From Exiguobacterium sp018617385 (GTDB taxonomy: Bacteria; Bacillota; Bacilli; Exiguobacteriales; Exiguobacteriaceae): a DNA stretch of 64,000 bases. A model generated the notes under the pieces. The model searched no databases. It was not told the origin of the DNA and saw only the letters and a program-made list of their open reading frames with translations. The stretch covers positions 806,001 to 870,000 of the forward strand of contig NZ_JACSKA010000001.1 in assembly GCF_018617385.1 (NCBI RefSeq), written 5' to 3'. Below are positions 50,504 through 57,887 of this stretch, in pieces; the first letter of the stretch is position 1; each line of letters begins with the position of its first letter. Made by a program: the position numbers and the translations under genes.

Positions 50504-51616
50504 TTATTTCAAGTTTTCTGGGTTAAGTGGAAGCAAGGCATCGATGACGAAACGTCCGTCTTTTCGGATGAGTACATCGTCGAACCAAATTTCGCCGCCA
50601 CCGTAATCCGGGCGCTGGATGTTGACAAGATCCCAATGGACAGATGAGTTGTTGCCGTTATAGGCTTCATCATACGCTTGACCTGGCGTGAAGTGGAAGC
50701 TGCCGTCAATTTTCTCATCGAAGAGGATATCTTTCATCGGATGTTGAATGTATGGGTTCACACCGATTGCGAACTCACCGACGTAACGGGCTCCTTCATC
50801 TGTGTTGAACACTTCATTGATTCGTTCTGTATCATTGGCCGTCGCATCCACGATTTTTCCGTCTTTGAACGTCAACTTCACATTCTCGAACGTGAATCCT
50901 TGGTATGGAGATGGCGTATTGTACGTGATCACACCATTGACCGAATCTTTTACCGGTGCCGTGAACACTTCACCATCTGGAATGTTCATTTGACCCGAGC
51001 ACTTGATTGCCGGAATATCTTTAATGGAGAACGAGAGGTCCGTTCCTGGTCCTTTCAACGTGACACGGTCCGTCTTGTTCATCAATTCGACCAATCCGTC
51101 CATTGCACGGTCCATCTTCCCATAATCGAGTGTACATACATTGAAGTAGAAGTCTTCGAACGCTTCTGTCGATTTTCCAGCAAGTTGCGCCATCGACGGA
51201 GAAGGATAACGAAGGACGACCCATTTCGTTCCTTTGACCCGGTCTTCGGTATGCATTTTCCCGAGTGTGGCACCGACGAGTTTTTGTTGCTCACTCGGCA
51301 CGTCGGAGAGTTCGTTGATGTTATCACCAGCACGTAATCCGATATAGGCATCCATTGCCTGCATCTGTTTACGCTCGATGTCGGCCATGAGTTCGAGTTG
51401 CTCTCGGCTTGCGCCCGTATATAACTTACGTAAGATCCGGCTCTCTTTCAACAAGACGAATGGGTGTCCGCCTGCCTCATATGCTTTTTCGACGAGTGCC
51501 TCAACGAGCGACTCCTCGACGCCAAAGTTCTCAATCAGTACCTTTTCCCCCGGTTGTAGCTTGACGGAATAATTGATTAAACCGTCTGCTAACTGTGTAA
51601 TTCTTGGATCTCTCAC
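50504..51616 (-). CDS. ampS: M29 family aminopeptidase (AmpS/PepS)
   Basis: A 370-residue cocatalytic metallo-aminopeptidase. The metal ligands expected in the family are seen in IPDGEVFTAPV (Glu), YVGEFAIGVNP (Glu) and the HFTPGQAYDEAYNGNNSSVHWDLV region (two His, Tyr, Asp) near the C-terminus. Cytoplasmic; releases N-terminal residues from peptides. ATG 51616 has AGGGGTGATC upstream. It is somewhat shorter than the about 410-residue family average but has all active-site parts. Convergent with dps, separated by the inverted-repeat element. Confidence 0.92.
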   Translation of the reverse strand: MRDPRITQLADGLINYSVKLQPGEKVLIENFGVEESLVEALVEKAYEAGGHPFVLLKESRILRKLYTGASREQLELMADIERKQMQAMDAYIGLRAGDNINELSDVPSEQQKLVGATLGKMHTEDRVKGTKWVVLRYPSPSMAQLAGKSTEAFEDFYFNVCTLDYGKMDRAMDGLVELMNKTDRVTLKGPGTDLSFSIKDIPAIKCSGQMNIPDGEVFTAPVKDSVNGVITYNTPSPYQGFTFENVKLTFKDGKIVDATANDTERINEVFNTDEGARYVGEFAIGVNPYIQHPMKDILFDEKIDGSFHFTPGQAYDEAYNGNNSSVHWDLVNIQRPDYGGGEIWFDDVLIRKDGRFVIDALLPLNPENLK

Positions 51617-51740
51617 ACGATCACCCCTAATTATTTTTATGAATTTCTATTTTAGTGTAATCGAAAACATAAAAACGGGTAAAGGAATAATCAGACCGAA
51701 TGGCGAAAACGGTTGTAGCAAATCTTTTCAGTCATAATGG

Positions 51741-51749
51741 TGCTATAAT
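51741..51749 (+). promoter_or_regulatory. Extended -10 promoter for ytxG-ytxH
   Basis: TGCTATAAT (51741-51749) fits an extended -10; the -35 region is weak. It lies about 37 bases upstream of the ytxG start. A GGGTAA near 51677 is not close to a good sigma-B site. Confidence 0.55.
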
Positions 51750-51785
51750 GAAACAAGAAACGATTGAATAGGAGGAATGGATTGA

Positions 51786-52298
51786 ATGGAGATCACATTA
51801 GGAGGCATCGCTGGCCTGATTGCGGCGCTCGCGTTTGTCGTACTCGTCATCTTCTTGGCGCGTGTCTTGTCGAATGTAAACCGTACACTCGGTAGCGTCG
51901 CCAATACGACCGAAAATTTAGAACGCCAGCTCGACGGAATCACAATGGAAGTGACGGCGCTCTTACATAAGACGAACCGTCTCGTCGACAACGTCGAAGA
52001 AAAAACAGAATTGCTCGCACCTGTCGCTCATGCGCTTGATGAGCTAGGGACATCACTGAACGAGGTAACTGAATCGGTCCGTACCGTCTCAACTTCTGTC
52101 CACTCGGCAGCAGACGAAAACAAAGAACAGATTGCGCAAGCCGTCCGATGGGGATCGGTTGCGGTCGAATTGTTCAAGAAGAACAAGCCGGAAGCATCTG
52201 CTTCAAAAGAACGTCCACGTCGCCGTACACGACGTGAAAAGAAAGCAGAAACACCAGTATCACCTGATTTGATTCAAACGGACGATACAATCAAATAA
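51786..52298 (+). CDS. ytxG: DUF948 family protein YtxG
   Basis: A 170-residue general-stress-type protein. One N-terminal membrane helix (about 7-27) is followed by a long heptad-like coiled coil (NVNRTLGSVANTTENLERQL ... VRTVSTSVHSAADENK) and a basic tail with ERPRRRTRREKKAE. Order ytxG-ytxH before aroA and ccpA matches B. subtilis. ATG 51786 follows AGGAGG. It is co-transcribed with ytxH 25 bases later. B. subtilis ytxGHJ is a stress/sigma-H operon; no such promoter was confirmed here. Confidence 0.9.
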   Translation: MEITLGGIAGLIAALAFVVLVIFLARVLSNVNRTLGSVANTTENLERQLDGITMEVTALLHKTNRLVDNVEEKTELLAPVAHALDELGTSLNEVTESVRTVSTSVHSAADENKEQIAQAVRWGSVAVELFKKNKPEASASKERPRRRTRREKKAETPVSPDLIQTDDTIK

Positions 52299-52323
52299 CT
52301 AAATTTCGGGGAGGAACTCACAC

Positions 52324-52875
52324 ATGACAGACCAAAAGCAATCAACAGAACAGAATCAATCAAGTAGCGGATTTTTGACGGGTGTCATTCTCGGAGGGAT
52401 TGTCGGAGCAGCGGTTGCGCTCTTAACATCACCGAAAAACGGACGTGAAGTTCGGACGTACCTTGATGAGAAGACGTCAACATCGCGAGAACGTCTGACT
52501 GTCAAATCGAAAGAGATGCGTGAGAAAGCAGAACCGGTAGTCGGGGAATGGATTAAAGTGGCGAGCGATAAGGCGGCACCTGTCCTCAATATCGTAAAAG
52601 ATAAGGCACGGGAAGCTGCAGAATTGAAGCAACAGATTGATGAAGATGATCTTTCAATTGAAGAGGCGATGGAAAAAGCGGATCAGCTCGTCGCGGAAGC
52701 GGAATCGGAAGTGAAAGAACAGATGGACCGTGCGGCTGAAGAAGAGGCAAATCCGTCGAACGCGTCGGATTCTGAATCAGACGATTCGCTCGAAGCACCT
52801 GTCAATGAGTTGCTCGATGAGGAATCGAAAGAAGAACTCAATGATTTGAAGAAAGACCTTAAAAAAGATGAATGA
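52324..52875 (+). CDS. ytxH: YtxH domain protein
   Basis: A 183-residue protein with a glycine-rich hydrophobic segment (about 19-38, FLTGVILGGIVGAAVALLTSPKNGREVR), which is the YtxH motif, then a long helical region of Lys, Glu and Ala and a very acidic tail (about 130-183). It is probably membrane-associated and stress-related. ATG 52324 has GGGGAGG upstream. It shares layout with the gene at 15981, which could be a paralogue. Confidence 0.88.
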   Translation: MTDQKQSTEQNQSSSGFLTGVILGGIVGAAVALLTSPKNGREVRTYLDEKTSTSRERLTVKSKEMREKAEPVVGEWIKVASDKAAPVLNIVKDKAREAAELKQQIDEDDLSIEEAMEKADQLVAEAESEVKEQMDRAAEEEANPSNASDSESDDSLEAPVNELLDEESKEELNDLKKDLKKDE

Positions 52876-52880
52876 CATGT

Positions 52881-52908
52881 AAGGGCCGAATGCATTCGGT
52901 CCTTTTTT
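52881..52908 (+). terminator. Terminator after ytxH
   Basis: AAGGGCCGAAT / ATTCGGTCCTT stem (one G-T) with six T. Confidence 0.88.
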
Positions 52909-53007
52909 GGTGATTTTGTGACGTAGAAGGTTTCCTTATGACAAAGCGCACAAAGTTCGATATAATTAGGAATCTGGAAAGAACGGCTTAAGAATGTGAG
53001 GGAAACT

Positions 53008-54099
53008 ATGAGTCCACAAGATCAATTGAATCGATTACGTCGAGAAATGGATGAATTGAACCATGAAATGCTCGACTTGCTAAGTCGGCGCGGTACACTT
53101 GCCGTCGAAATTGGAAAAATCAAACGTCTTCAAGGCGTCGAACGTTATGATCCGGTCCGCGAGCGCGAGATGCTCGATTTTATCGCCGCTTCAAATCAAG
53201 GACCGTTTGAAACGTCACGTCTTCAACATATCTTTAAAGAAGTCTTTAAAGCGTCTGCTGAATTACAAGGGGAAGACCGTGATAAAACGCTTCTCGTTTC
53301 GCGGAAGCGTCAACCGGAAGACACGTTGGTTCACGTGAAGGACGTGACGATCGGAAACGGGCGTCCACAATTGATTGCAGGACCGTGTGCCGTGGAATCG
53401 TTCGAACAAGTGAATGCGGTCGCAGAAAAACTTGCATTATCAGGAGTTAAAGTGATGCGAGGTGGTGCTTATAAACCGCGTACGTCTCCTTACGATTTCC
53501 AAGGCTTAGGTTTTGAAGGATTGAAACTGTTGAAGACAGCAGCTGACCGACACGACCTACGAGTCATCACGGAAATCATGACTCCCGGCGCAGTGGAATC
53601 GGCGTTACCATATGTCGATATCATTCAGGTCGGAGCTCGCAACATGCAGAACTTCGATTTGTTAAAAGAAGTCGGGAAGACAGACAAACCGGTCTTGTTG
53701 AAGCGCGGATTATCCGCTACAATCGAAGAGTTCATTTATGCGGCAGAGTACATTATGGCAAGCGGGAACAGCCAAGTCATCTTGTGCGAGCGGGGAATTC
53801 GAACGTATGAACGTGCAACACGCAATACGTTGGACATCACGGCTGTGCCGATTTTGAAGCAAGAGACGCATCTACCGGTCATGGTGGACGTCACACATTC
53901 GACGGGTCGTCGTGACTTGTTGTTGCCAACTGCAAAAGCGGCCCTTGCCATCGGAGCTGACGGTGTGATGGTAGAAGTGCACCCGAATCCGGCGATTGCC
54001 CTCTCGGACGCGCAACAACAATTGGACTTCGATCAATTCGATCAATTTGTGGAAGGACTCACCGTCCAGTTTCCCCAACTTGATTTGGTGAAAAAGTAA
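53008..54099 (+). CDS. aroA: Bifunctional chorismate mutase / DAHP synthase
   Basis: A 363-residue fusion that starts aromatic amino-acid synthesis. The N-terminal AroQ-type chorismate mutase (about 1-85, with LLSRRGTLAVEIGKIKRLQG) is followed by a type I DAHP synthase domain (about 105-363; AGPCAVESFEQV, RGGAYKPRTSPYDFQGLG, IQVGARNMQNFDLLKEVG and KRGLSATIEEFIYAAEYI). The fusion permits feedback by prephenate/chorismate, known for the Bacillus enzyme. I chose ATG 53008 with GTGAGGGA upstream over GTG 52996. It is called AroA or AroG in Bacillus. Confidence 0.96.
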   Translation: MSPQDQLNRLRREMDELNHEMLDLLSRRGTLAVEIGKIKRLQGVERYDPVREREMLDFIAASNQGPFETSRLQHIFKEVFKASAELQGEDRDKTLLVSRKRQPEDTLVHVKDVTIGNGRPQLIAGPCAVESFEQVNAVAEKLALSGVKVMRGGAYKPRTSPYDFQGLGFEGLKLLKTAADRHDLRVITEIMTPGAVESALPYVDIIQVGARNMQNFDLLKEVGKTDKPVLLKRGLSATIEEFIYAAEYIMASGNSQVILCERGIRTYERATRNTLDITAVPILKQETHLPVMVDVTHSTGRRDLLLPTAKAALAIGADGVMVEVHPNPAIALSDAQQQLDFDQFDQFVEGLTVQFPQLDLVKK

Positions 54100-54130
54100 G
54101 CTTTCCAAATGGAAACGTTTTATATCGCAT

Positions 54131-54172
54131 GAAGACAGGGTAAATGGATGACAGATACCTGTCTTCCTTTTT
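54131..54172 (+). terminator. Terminator after aroA
   Basis: GAAGACAGG / CCTGTCTTC stem with a long loop, followed by TTTTTT. Confidence 0.8.
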
Positions 54173-54226
54173 TAAGACGTTTTATGAAAACTTTTTGAAA
54201 ATCAGGACTTGTAGGAGGAGTAGTTT

Positions 54227-55240
54227 ATGAATAGTAACAACGTAACGATTTACGATGTCGCACGAGAAGCCGGGGTGTCGATGGCAACCGTTTCTCGTGT
54301 CGTCAACGGAAACCCGAACGTCAAACCAACGACGCGCAAGAAAGTACAAGACGCGATTGACCGTCTTGGTTATCGTCCGAACGCCGTCGCGCGTGGACTT
54401 GCGAGTAAAAAAACGACAACGGTTGGTGTCATCGTACCGGATATCTCGAACATCTTCTTTGCTGATTTAGCACGAGGCATTGAAGACGTGGCGACGATGT
54501 ACAAATACAACATCATCCTTGGTAACTCGGATTCGAGTCGTGACAAGGAAGTGCATTTACTCAATACGTTGTTAGGGAAACAAGTGGACGGCATCATCTT
54601 CATGGGTGGACGTTTGCATGAAGACCTCGTCGAAGAGTTCAAAAAATCACCGGTTCCAATCGTGCTCGCAGCGACGTTGAATCAAGGATATGATCTCCCT
54701 GCCGTCAACATTGATTATGAGCAGGCTGCATATGATGCGACACACATGTTGATCAACCATGGACATGATCGCGTCGGATTCATCACTGGACCTCTCGAGC
54801 AACAGATCAATGGCGAGAAGAAATTTGCCGGTTACCGCCGTGCCCTTGAAGATGCAGGTCTTCCATTCCATGAAAACGATATGATTCTCGGTAATTATAC
54901 GTATGCGTCTGGTCTCGAGGCGATGCAAAAGATGTTGCAACGTGACGATTGTCCGAAAGCCATCTTCGCAGGGACGGATGAGATGGCACTTGGGGTCATC
55001 CATGCGATCCAAGATGCAGGCTACTCGGTTCCAAACGATTTCGAAGTCGTCGGTCACGATAACACGCGTCTCGCGACGATGATTCGTCCGAAGTTGACGA
55101 CGGTCGTTCAACCGATGTACGATATCGGAGCCGTCGCGATGCGTCTCTTGACTAAGATTTTGAACGCAGAAGAAATCGAAGAGAAAAACGTCGTACTTCC
55201 TCACCGAATCGAGCGTCGTGACTCGCTTCGCCAAGATTAA
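54227..55240 (+). CDS. ccpA: Catabolite control protein A
   Basis: A 337-residue LacI/GalR regulator of carbon catabolite control. The N-terminal HTH is NVTIYDVAREAGVSMATVSRVVNGNPNVKPTTRKKV, with the hinge helix YRPNAVARGLA. The periplasmic-binding-like core (about 60-330) contains the residues that bind HPr-Ser-P in this family. It is preceded by aroA, as in B. subtilis. ATG 54227 follows TAGGAGGAG. TGGAAACGTTTTAT at 54110-54123 is a weak cre-like site that could mean autoregulation. Confidence 0.95.
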   Translation: MNSNNVTIYDVAREAGVSMATVSRVVNGNPNVKPTTRKKVQDAIDRLGYRPNAVARGLASKKTTTVGVIVPDISNIFFADLARGIEDVATMYKYNIILGNSDSSRDKEVHLLNTLLGKQVDGIIFMGGRLHEDLVEEFKKSPVPIVLAATLNQGYDLPAVNIDYEQAAYDATHMLINHGHDRVGFITGPLEQQINGEKKFAGYRRALEDAGLPFHENDMILGNYTYASGLEAMQKMLQRDDCPKAIFAGTDEMALGVIHAIQDAGYSVPNDFEVVGHDNTRLATMIRPKLTTVVQPMYDIGAVAMRLLTKILNAEEIEEKNVVLPHRIERRDSLRQD

Positions 55241-55244
55241 TCAA

Positions 55245-55296
55245 AAGCCTCCCCATCCGCCACATTATGTGAGGGAAAGGGGAGGCTTATTTTTAT
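55245..55296. terminator. Shared terminator after ccpA and acuC
   Basis: AAGCCTCCCC / GGGGAGGCTT stem, long loop, ATTTTT on the plus strand. It overlaps the acuC stop region. Confidence 0.85.
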
Positions 55297-56462
55297 AGGT
55301 AAATTGACTTTCGGTCATTTGATATGAACGGCCAAAAGGCTCGTTTCGTGACTTCCCAATTCTTTTCTTCGATTTGTTGACGGCGCGGGATATGATCAAA
55401 CGCATAAAGCGAGTCGTCCCAGCGAGTGGGTAACGGTTGACCAGCGACACCAGACCATTGCTCAATCCACTCGCGCGGAATATCTCCAGAATAGGGTGCT
55501 TCTCTCGTCAATCCAGCCCACACTTGAGCCCATGCGCGTGGCACGGCACGATACCAGTCATACCCGCCTCCACCAAGGGCGACGAGACGGCCGTCTGTAT
55601 ATTCATCGGCCAGGCGTGAGGCAATCTGCGGGATTTGTTCGAACGTCCGTATCGTTGATGCCAGATGGGTGAGTGGATCAAAGACATGGGCATCTGCACC
55701 GTTCTGGGTCAGGATGATATCAGGTTTGAACCATTCGCACGCTTCACGTAAGACGGTCTCATAGCACGTCAAAAAAGAGTCATCTTGGGTGAACGCATCG
55801 ACCGGTACGTTCCAACTGTAGCCGTATCCTTTCCCATTGCCTCGTTCTGTCACCATTCCGGTACCCGGGAAGAGATAACGTCCCGTCTCATGAATCGACA
55901 GTGTCATCACGTCATCATCGTCATAGAAGAGCCATTGGACGCCGTCCCCATGATGCGCATCCGTATCGACATAGAGAACGCGTGACCCGTATTGTTTTCG
56001 CACATGTGCGATGGCGACAGCTGCATCGTTATAGACGCAAAACCCTGATGCTTTGCGCCGCATACCATGGTGTAAGCCGCCCCCGACATGGAAGGCGCGT
56101 TCTGCTTTCCCGCTTGCGACGAGGTCGAGCGCGTGAATCGTCCCGCCGACAAGCCGAGCGGCTCCCTCATGTATCGTCGGAAAGATGGGGGTGTCTTCCG
56201 TACCGAGACCAAACTTATTCGCTTTCAGCGTAGAAAGTTCTCCTGCCGCCGCAGCTTGGACGGCTTCGATGTAATCGAGATCGTGAACGAGCGCTAACGC
56301 TTCAACCGAAGCGAGTGGAGGAGACACACATTCCGATTTGGACAGTTTTCCGGCTGCGATCAATAGCGATGTCGTCAATTCCAGTCGTAACGGATTGAAC
56401 GGATGATCCTCATGGAAGCGATAAGACGTCTCGTCTTCGCCAAATATGTAAATCGGTCTCAT
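55293..56462 (-). CDS. acuC: Acetoin utilization protein AcuC (histone deacetylase family)
   Basis: A 389-residue class I/II HDAC-like amidohydrolase that deacetylates acetyl-CoA synthetase Lys in Bacillus. Zinc site and charge-relay residues are visible: HVGGGLHHGMRRKASGFCVYND (His pair about 141), VDTDAHHGDGVQWLFYDD (Asp/His ligands about 176), QNGADAH (Asp about 254) and GGGGYDW (Tyr about 299). ATG 56462 overlaps acuB by 4 bases (ATGA), so translation is coupled. Last gene of acuABC. Confidence 0.94.
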   Translation of the reverse strand: MRPIYIFGEDETSYRFHEDHPFNPLRLELTTSLLIAAGKLSKSECVSPPLASVEALALVHDLDYIEAVQAAAAGELSTLKANKFGLGTEDTPIFPTIHEGAARLVGGTIHALDLVASGKAERAFHVGGGLHHGMRRKASGFCVYNDAAVAIAHVRKQYGSRVLYVDTDAHHGDGVQWLFYDDDDVMTLSIHETGRYLFPGTGMVTERGNGKGYGYSWNVPVDAFTQDDSFLTCYETVLREACEWFKPDIILTQNGADAHVFDPLTHLASTIRTFEQIPQIASRLADEYTDGRLVALGGGGYDWYRAVPRAWAQVWAGLTREAPYSGDIPREWIEQWSGVAGQPLPTRWDDSLYAFDHIPRRQQIEEKNWEVTKRAFWPFISNDRKSIYL

Positions 56463-57091
56463 CGCGACATCTCCGGACCGAGGACATCATAGCCTTCACG
56501 TTTCAACCGTTCGATGATTCGGAGCGGGTTCATCGTCTGGACGCGGAAGGAGATGATCCGTTTATATGGATCGCTCGTCGGATGAACGAAGACGTTGATG
56601 ATATTAATGTTTGTTTTGGCGAGGAGGCGGGTCACTTTTTCGAGTGTACCGGTCGTATTTTCGACGAGGATCTCGATTTGCGAACTCGGTTCGAGGGCGC
56701 CGGTCAATTGGACGAAGTAACGTAATAAATCTGTCTCTGTCAATACACCGACGAGTTTCCCTTGTTCGACGATTGGGAGACAAGTTAGCCGGTTTTCGTA
56801 AAACAAGGCAGCGGCATCTTCAAAGAAATCGAAAGGATGCGCTGTCGGTACCTCGGATCGCATGATACTCGATACAGGGTTTTGAAAGTCTGCGTTTTCA
56901 CTTTCGGGATGAAAGACGCTCGTCGCCCCACTCATCTCGAATTGTCCGACAATCCCAACGACTTGTCGGGCAGGATTCGTCACAATCAAATGTCGGACAC
57001 GATGCTCGCGCATCAGTTTAGCGGCATGAGCAATCGTATTGGTCGGTTGAATCGTCACCACATGTCGATTCATCATCTGTTCGATTAACAT
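56459..57091 (-). CDS. acuB: Acetoin utilization protein AcuB (CBS and ACT domains)
   Basis: A 210-residue protein with a CBS pair (about 1-130; MMNRHVVTIQPTNTIAHAAKLM and LTCLPIVEQGKLVGVLTETDLLRYFV) that may bind adenosyl nucleotides, followed by a C-terminal ACT domain (about 138-205; EILVENTTGTLEKVTRLL). Its role in the acetyl-CoA synthetase switch is unknown. ATG 57091 has AAGGAGGGAT upstream. It overlaps acuC by 4 bases. Confidence 0.92.
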   Translation of the reverse strand: MLIEQMMNRHVVTIQPTNTIAHAAKLMREHRVRHLIVTNPARQVVGIVGQFEMSGATSVFHPESENADFQNPVSSIMRSEVPTAHPFDFFEDAAALFYENRLTCLPIVEQGKLVGVLTETDLLRYFVQLTGALEPSSQIEILVENTTGTLEKVTRLLAKTNINIINVFVHPTSDPYKRIISFRVQTMNPLRIIERLKREGYDVLGPEMSR

Positions 57092-57102
57092 GAAATCCCT
57101 CC

Positions 57103-57732
57103 TTAGTCGTACATGAATCGTCGGCGAAGCCGAAGCGAGTCAAAATGATCAATCGTCTCTTGGCGTACGTTTTTTCCGATACGAGCCATCAAACAGTTGG
57201 CAGGATGGGAGGCGATCTCAGGATCGTCCGTCGGGAAGAAAACGAGTCCGCCATGATTCATCATCTTTTCCATGACTTTTCGATAATCCCAAATGGAGAG
57301 TCCACTGCCTTTCAAATCCCAGTGCCAATAGTACTCCGTCGTTAAAATTAAGAAATCATCCATGTGAGGGTCCATCATCGATACTTCGAGTAATTGTTTC
57401 CCGATTCGCTGACCACGGAAGCGCGGACTTACCTCGATTGCCCCGAGTTCAAGGATGTATGGGTCATTCCCTTCACTCCAACGCTCATACGGGTCAGGAT
57501 AGAGGAAAGTCACGTATCCAATCACGAGGTCGTCTTGCCTGGCGACGATGATTCTTCCTTCTTTTAACCCAGCAATATCGACGAGTGCTTCGTGCTGATC
57601 TTCCGGTTCACGAAATGCCGTCAATCCTTCATCCAGACGATACGTCCGTAACACGTCAGGTGCCACCGGCCCATCAATCGTGACTTCCCCCTGTGAGGTC
57701 TGCCACACTTTTGAATGATATTGTTTTTCCAT
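57103..57732 (-). CDS. acuA: Protein acetyltransferase AcuA
   Basis: A 209-residue GNAT enzyme that acetylates and inactivates acetyl-CoA synthetase in B. subtilis. Motif A is EVSPRFRGQRIGKQLLEVSM (about 100-119), with the R-G-Q-x-I/L-G pyrophosphate loop. GPVAPDVLRTYRLDEGLTAFR begins the fold. ATG 57732 has AAGGTGGTGAC upstream. It heads acuABC, divergent from acsA. Its -10 element overlaps a cre site, so CcpA should repress it in glucose. Confidence 0.92.
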   Translation of the reverse strand: MEKQYHSKVWQTSQGEVTIDGPVAPDVLRTYRLDEGLTAFREPEDQHEALVDIAGLKEGRIIVARQDDLVIGYVTFLYPDPYERWSEGNDPYILELGAIEVSPRFRGQRIGKQLLEVSMMDPHMDDFLILTTEYYWHWDLKGSGLSIWDYRKVMEKMMNHGGLVFFPTDDPEIASHPANCLMARIGKNVRQETIDHFDSLRLRRRFMYD

Positions 57733-57758
57733 AGGGTCACCACCTTTTCCATCTCTTA

Positions 57759-57772
57759 TTATAGCGCTTTCA
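57759..57772 (-). promoter_or_regulatory. cre site overlapping the acuA -10
   Basis: Minus-strand TGAAAGCGCTATAA matches 13 of 14 positions of TGWNANCGNTNWCA. The TATAAT of the likely acuA promoter (57763-57758) lies inside it. Confidence 0.8.
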
Positions 57773-57813
57773 TTGCGGAGGAATCATCCGCTTTTGATGA
57801 AATTGGAAATTCA

Positions 57814-57842
57814 TTGATTTGTCATAATTTTAACACTATACT
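57814..57842 (+). promoter_or_regulatory. Promoter of acsA
   Basis: TTGATT (57814-57819), 17-bp spacer, TATACT (57837-57842), about 46 bases upstream of the acsA start. Confidence 0.7.
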
Positions 57843-57887
57843 GAAAGTGGTTATACCAATCTTTACAGGGGAGGCGAATCTTTAGCG

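Larger units (their letters stand above)
50012..50504. repeat. Inverted-repeat-bounded non-coding element between dps and ampS
   Basis: Nearly 490 bases, richer in G and C than the neighbours, fill the space between two convergent stop codons without a convincing gene. The ends are 37-bp inverted repeats (50012-50048 and 50468-50504; identical except the hairpin loop). Each contains the 25-nt hairpin TGGTGCGCCTTTGTCAGGCGCACCA, and the repeat continues imperfectly inward (GTTGACAAA versus GTAGACAAA). Both hairpins have their T tract on the outer side, so each would terminate transcripts coming from inside. Internal complementary segments include GGCGCCC/GGGCGCC and CAATCC/GGATTG. Confidence 0.75.

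Noticed and set aside
54110..54123. cre site upstream of ccpA (TGGAAACGTTTTAT)
   Set aside because: Only the first half matches the consensus; noted under ccpA but not called.
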